A program made the position numbers and the translations under genes. From Vicinamibacteraceae bacterium (lineage in GTDB: Bacteria > Acidobacteriota > Thermoanaerobaculia > Multivoradales > Multivoraceae): a DNA stretch of 51,644 nucleotides. The stretch covers positions 1 through 51,644 of the forward strand of contig JAAXHG010000164.1 in the NCBI GenBank assembly GCA_012270995.1. The letters run 5' to 3'. How positions within the stretch are numbered: the first letter of the stretch is position 1; every line of letters begins with the position of its first letter. Positions 50,418-51,644 of the stretch are shown here, piece after piece. The notes under the pieces are model-generated. The model was not told where the DNA came from, made no database searches, and saw only the letters and a program-made list of their open reading frames with translations.

Positions 50418-50687
50418 ATGACCGAGACATTCAGCAAGTGGGATGCGGCCGAGCATCTGGGTAGCCGGGAAGATGCCCGCCTGTACCTTGAGGCGTGCGC
50501 GGAGGAGGACCCGGGCGACGGCAGCCTGATCCGAGCGGCGCTGAACGACATCGCGCGGGCAAGGAACATGAGCGGACTGGCCGGGGAAGCGGGCTTGAGC
50601 CGGGAGGGTCTGTACAAGGCCCTTTCGAAGGATGGCAACCCCTCGTTCACGACCGTCATGGGACTCGAACCGTCGATCTCCGGGTAG
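50418..50687 (+). CDS. Addiction-module antidote protein (HigA/DUF-type HTH), C-terminally altered
   Basis: An 89-aa antitoxin of the family usually found beside HigB-like toxins. DPGDGSLIRAALNDIARAR and NMSGLAGEAGLSREGLYKAL (helix-turn-helix) match the family, and SKDGNPSFTTVM is the usual approach to its C-terminal helix. The expected end (leading to a Leu-rich helix) is replaced by GLEPSISG and a stop at exactly the point where a tRNA-like sequence begins. No HigB-like toxin gene is seen upstream or downstream, so it is an orphan or remnant. Confidence 0.7.
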   Translation: MTETFSKWDAAEHLGSREDARLYLEACAEEDPGDGSLIRAALNDIARARNMSGLAGEAGLSREGLYKALSKDGNPSFTTVMGLEPSISG

Positions 50688-50730
50688 TTCCTTCCAGTGT
50701 CTTGCCGTTGGACCAACCACCGAATCCCCC
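50656..50730 (-). other. tRNA-like remnant, possible integration scar
   Basis: On the minus strand a D-arm-like segment (GGTCCAACGGCAAGAC) is followed ~40 nt later by a T-arm core (GGTTCGAGTCCC), the spacing of a tRNA of the Gln/Glu type. The anticodon stem does not pair, U33 is absent, the T-stem is poor and there is no 3' acceptor match, so it is not a functional tRNA. It may be a degenerate tRNA or a chance likeness. Confidence 0.3.
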
Positions 50731-51252
50731 GCTGTCGTTCAGACGCGGCTATCTGCTCTTGACACGATGCGTTCGCCTTCCCGGGGCGGTTGCCGATGGG
50801 ATAGCGGCAACGCGAGAAGGCACTTGCTCCTGCTCACCTCGATGTACCGACCGGATCCGGAAGACGTCCACAGTCGGCTGGGGGCGGCGGCCTTCGCCTT
50901 GTTACACCGACGAATCGCCGGAAGCGATACAGCCGGCGTGGGCCAAGGTCCTTCGTCCGAGCATGAGACAACGATCCTCGATCCGGTACGACCAGTGCTG
51001 GGGTCGGCCTCACCTGCGAATGCCGACGAATCGGAGAAGACGTTACGCTGCCGGCTCCTCTCACGGCCCAAGCCGAGACACCACTCGGTTAGGGCAACCT
51101 GAGACAGCCAGGTATCTGCGTGCCGGTGGCCGCCGCCGAGAGGCGGGGCTTCGCTGGCCGCAGTTGGTAGGGAGCCCAGAGGGGTCTGGACCGATTTCCG
51201 GAGGATGAAGACAGCGACCCCATCCGTAGCCATGCGCTAGGGTCTCCGCGAA
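50731..51252. other. Intergenic stretch, no gene supported
   Basis: About 520 bp between the truncated antitoxin/tRNA-like remnant and the Sel1 gene. Frames on both strands are low in recognisable features; nothing matches a known family. It may be decayed DNA of an integrated element. Confidence 0.5.
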
Positions 51253-51644
51253 GTGGCTTACAGGAGATCCGCACTCGCAGTCGCCGCGTTCGCCGGGGGT
51301 CTGGCACTGGCCATGGCCGTTCAGCCGCAGGCGGAGACCACGGGCCGGCTGGACCCGTCTGACGCCGCACAACTACGGGCTTTGGCCGAGAGAGGGCACG
51401 CCGCCTCCGCGCTTCAACTCGGGGTCACGTACATGCAGACCGACCCGGCAGAAGCGGTGAAGTGGATTCGGCTCGCGGCGGAGCAGGATCACGCCGAGGC
51501 CCAAGCCATGCTCGGACGTCTGCACGAAGTCGGGCACGGCGTGCCACAGGACTACTCGGAGGCTCTCCGTTGGTATCGCCCAGCCGCCGAGCAGAACGAC
51601 CCCATGGCCCAGTTTTACCTAGGGCCTGTTCACACTAACAGGCG
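51253..51644 (+). CDS. Exported Sel1-repeat protein, interrupted at the window edge
   Basis: A GTG start (the first after an in-frame TAG at 51238) gives a signal peptide (RRSALAVAAFAGGLALAMA) and Sel1-like (TPR-type) repeats: ALQLGVTYMQTDPAEAVKWI, AEAQAMLGRLHEVGHGV and DYSEALRWYRPAAEQNDPMA. After QFYLG the sequence becomes PVHTNR, where the family would continue with a repeat turn (Y/M...GxGV). The change coincides with an IS-end-like sequence. The frame stays open to the window end. Role in protein interaction is inferred from the repeats. Confidence 0.65.
   Translation, partial: MAYRRSALAVAAFAGGLALAMAVQPQAETTGRLDPSDAAQLRALAERGHAASALQLGVTYMQTDPAEAVKWIRLAAEQDHAEAQAMLGRLHEVGHGVPQDYSEALRWYRPAAEQNDPMAQFYLGPVHTNR
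51619..51644 (+). mobile_element. Probable left end of an insertion sequence
   Basis: CTAG followed by GGGCCTGTTCACACTAACAG begins exactly where Sel1 similarity ends. A GGGCCTGTT-type start resembles the terminal inverted repeats of IS5-family elements, and CTAG would be the target duplication. The rest of the element is outside the window. Confidence 0.35.

Noticed and set aside
50739..51233. Minus-strand frame of 164 codons
   Set aside because: Ser/Arg-rich, no domain, no ribosome site; not supported as a gene.
1..51644. CRISPR array
   Set aside because: No regularly spaced direct repeats of 24-40 bases were seen and no cas genes are present.

Overview
The window is GC-rich bacterial chromosome with tightly packed genes. 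The Oar-like TonB receptor with a carboxypeptidase-type N-terminal domain, the CRTAC1/ASPIC FG-GAP lipoprotein, the TPR-tailed sulfatase-fold protein and the predicted secreted beta-propeller together suggest an Acidobacteriota-like organism (Thermoanaerobaculia/Vicinamibacteria style). That assignment is inference from gene content; no rRNA or other phylogenetic marker is present.

Region 1 (1-6858) is a restriction/toxin island. On the + strand lie the C-terminus of type I HsdR, HsdS, a small membrane protein, a PD-(D/E)XK-like protein, a Phd/YoeB toxin-antitoxin pair and an HsdM gene broken by one extra G in a five-G run. A Phd/VapC pair faces it on the minus strand. Region 2 (7041-11269, minus) holds a coupled pair: a membrane-anchored alkaline-phosphatase-superfamily enzyme with TPRs and a secreted FG-GAP/ASPIC lipoprotein.

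Region 3 (11455-28903, minus) is a large BREX type 3-like phage-defence operon. In transcription order it reads: truncated large helical protein, BrxF, BrxC (DUF6079-like), PIN protein, small antitoxin-like protein, a RecG-C-terminus-like (HATPase_c_4) protein, PglXI-type methyltransferase, AAA ATPase, PD-(D/E)XK nuclease-like protein, PglZ, and a small protein in the BrxA position. The usual BrxHII helicase is absent, and an ATPase/nuclease pair sits in its place. The upstream edge is abrupt: the first gene has lost its start and is joined in frame just behind the stop codon of the TonB receptor.

Region 4 (29042-37823, minus) encodes an outer-membrane TonB receptor, a DHDPS-family lyase, and a separate four-gene secretion cluster (Cys-rich small secreted protein, predicted propeller, thioredoxin-like lipoprotein, 891-aa carboxypeptidase-regulatory-like protein). 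Region 5 (37824-39070) is an insertion-sequence graveyard. Region 6 (39071-50687) is metabolic: a TRAP transporter operon with an aldo/keto reductase, a proline-racemase-family enzyme with a Ser/Cys pair and an SDR lacking most catalytic residues; an M28 peptidase divergent from a sodium:solute symporter; and an ornithine-cyclodeaminase-family reductase divergent from a PLP dehydratase. Uptake and catabolism of hydroxyproline or related imino/hydroxy amino acids is the simplest reading. Region 7 (50418-51644) has a truncated antitoxin, a tRNA-like remnant, and a Sel1-repeat gene that appears to be interrupted by an IS end at the window edge.

Three copies of a two-hairpin REP-like element (near 8800, 33020 and 48080) and a 164-bp MITE-like element (44728-44891) are scattered through the non-coding space.
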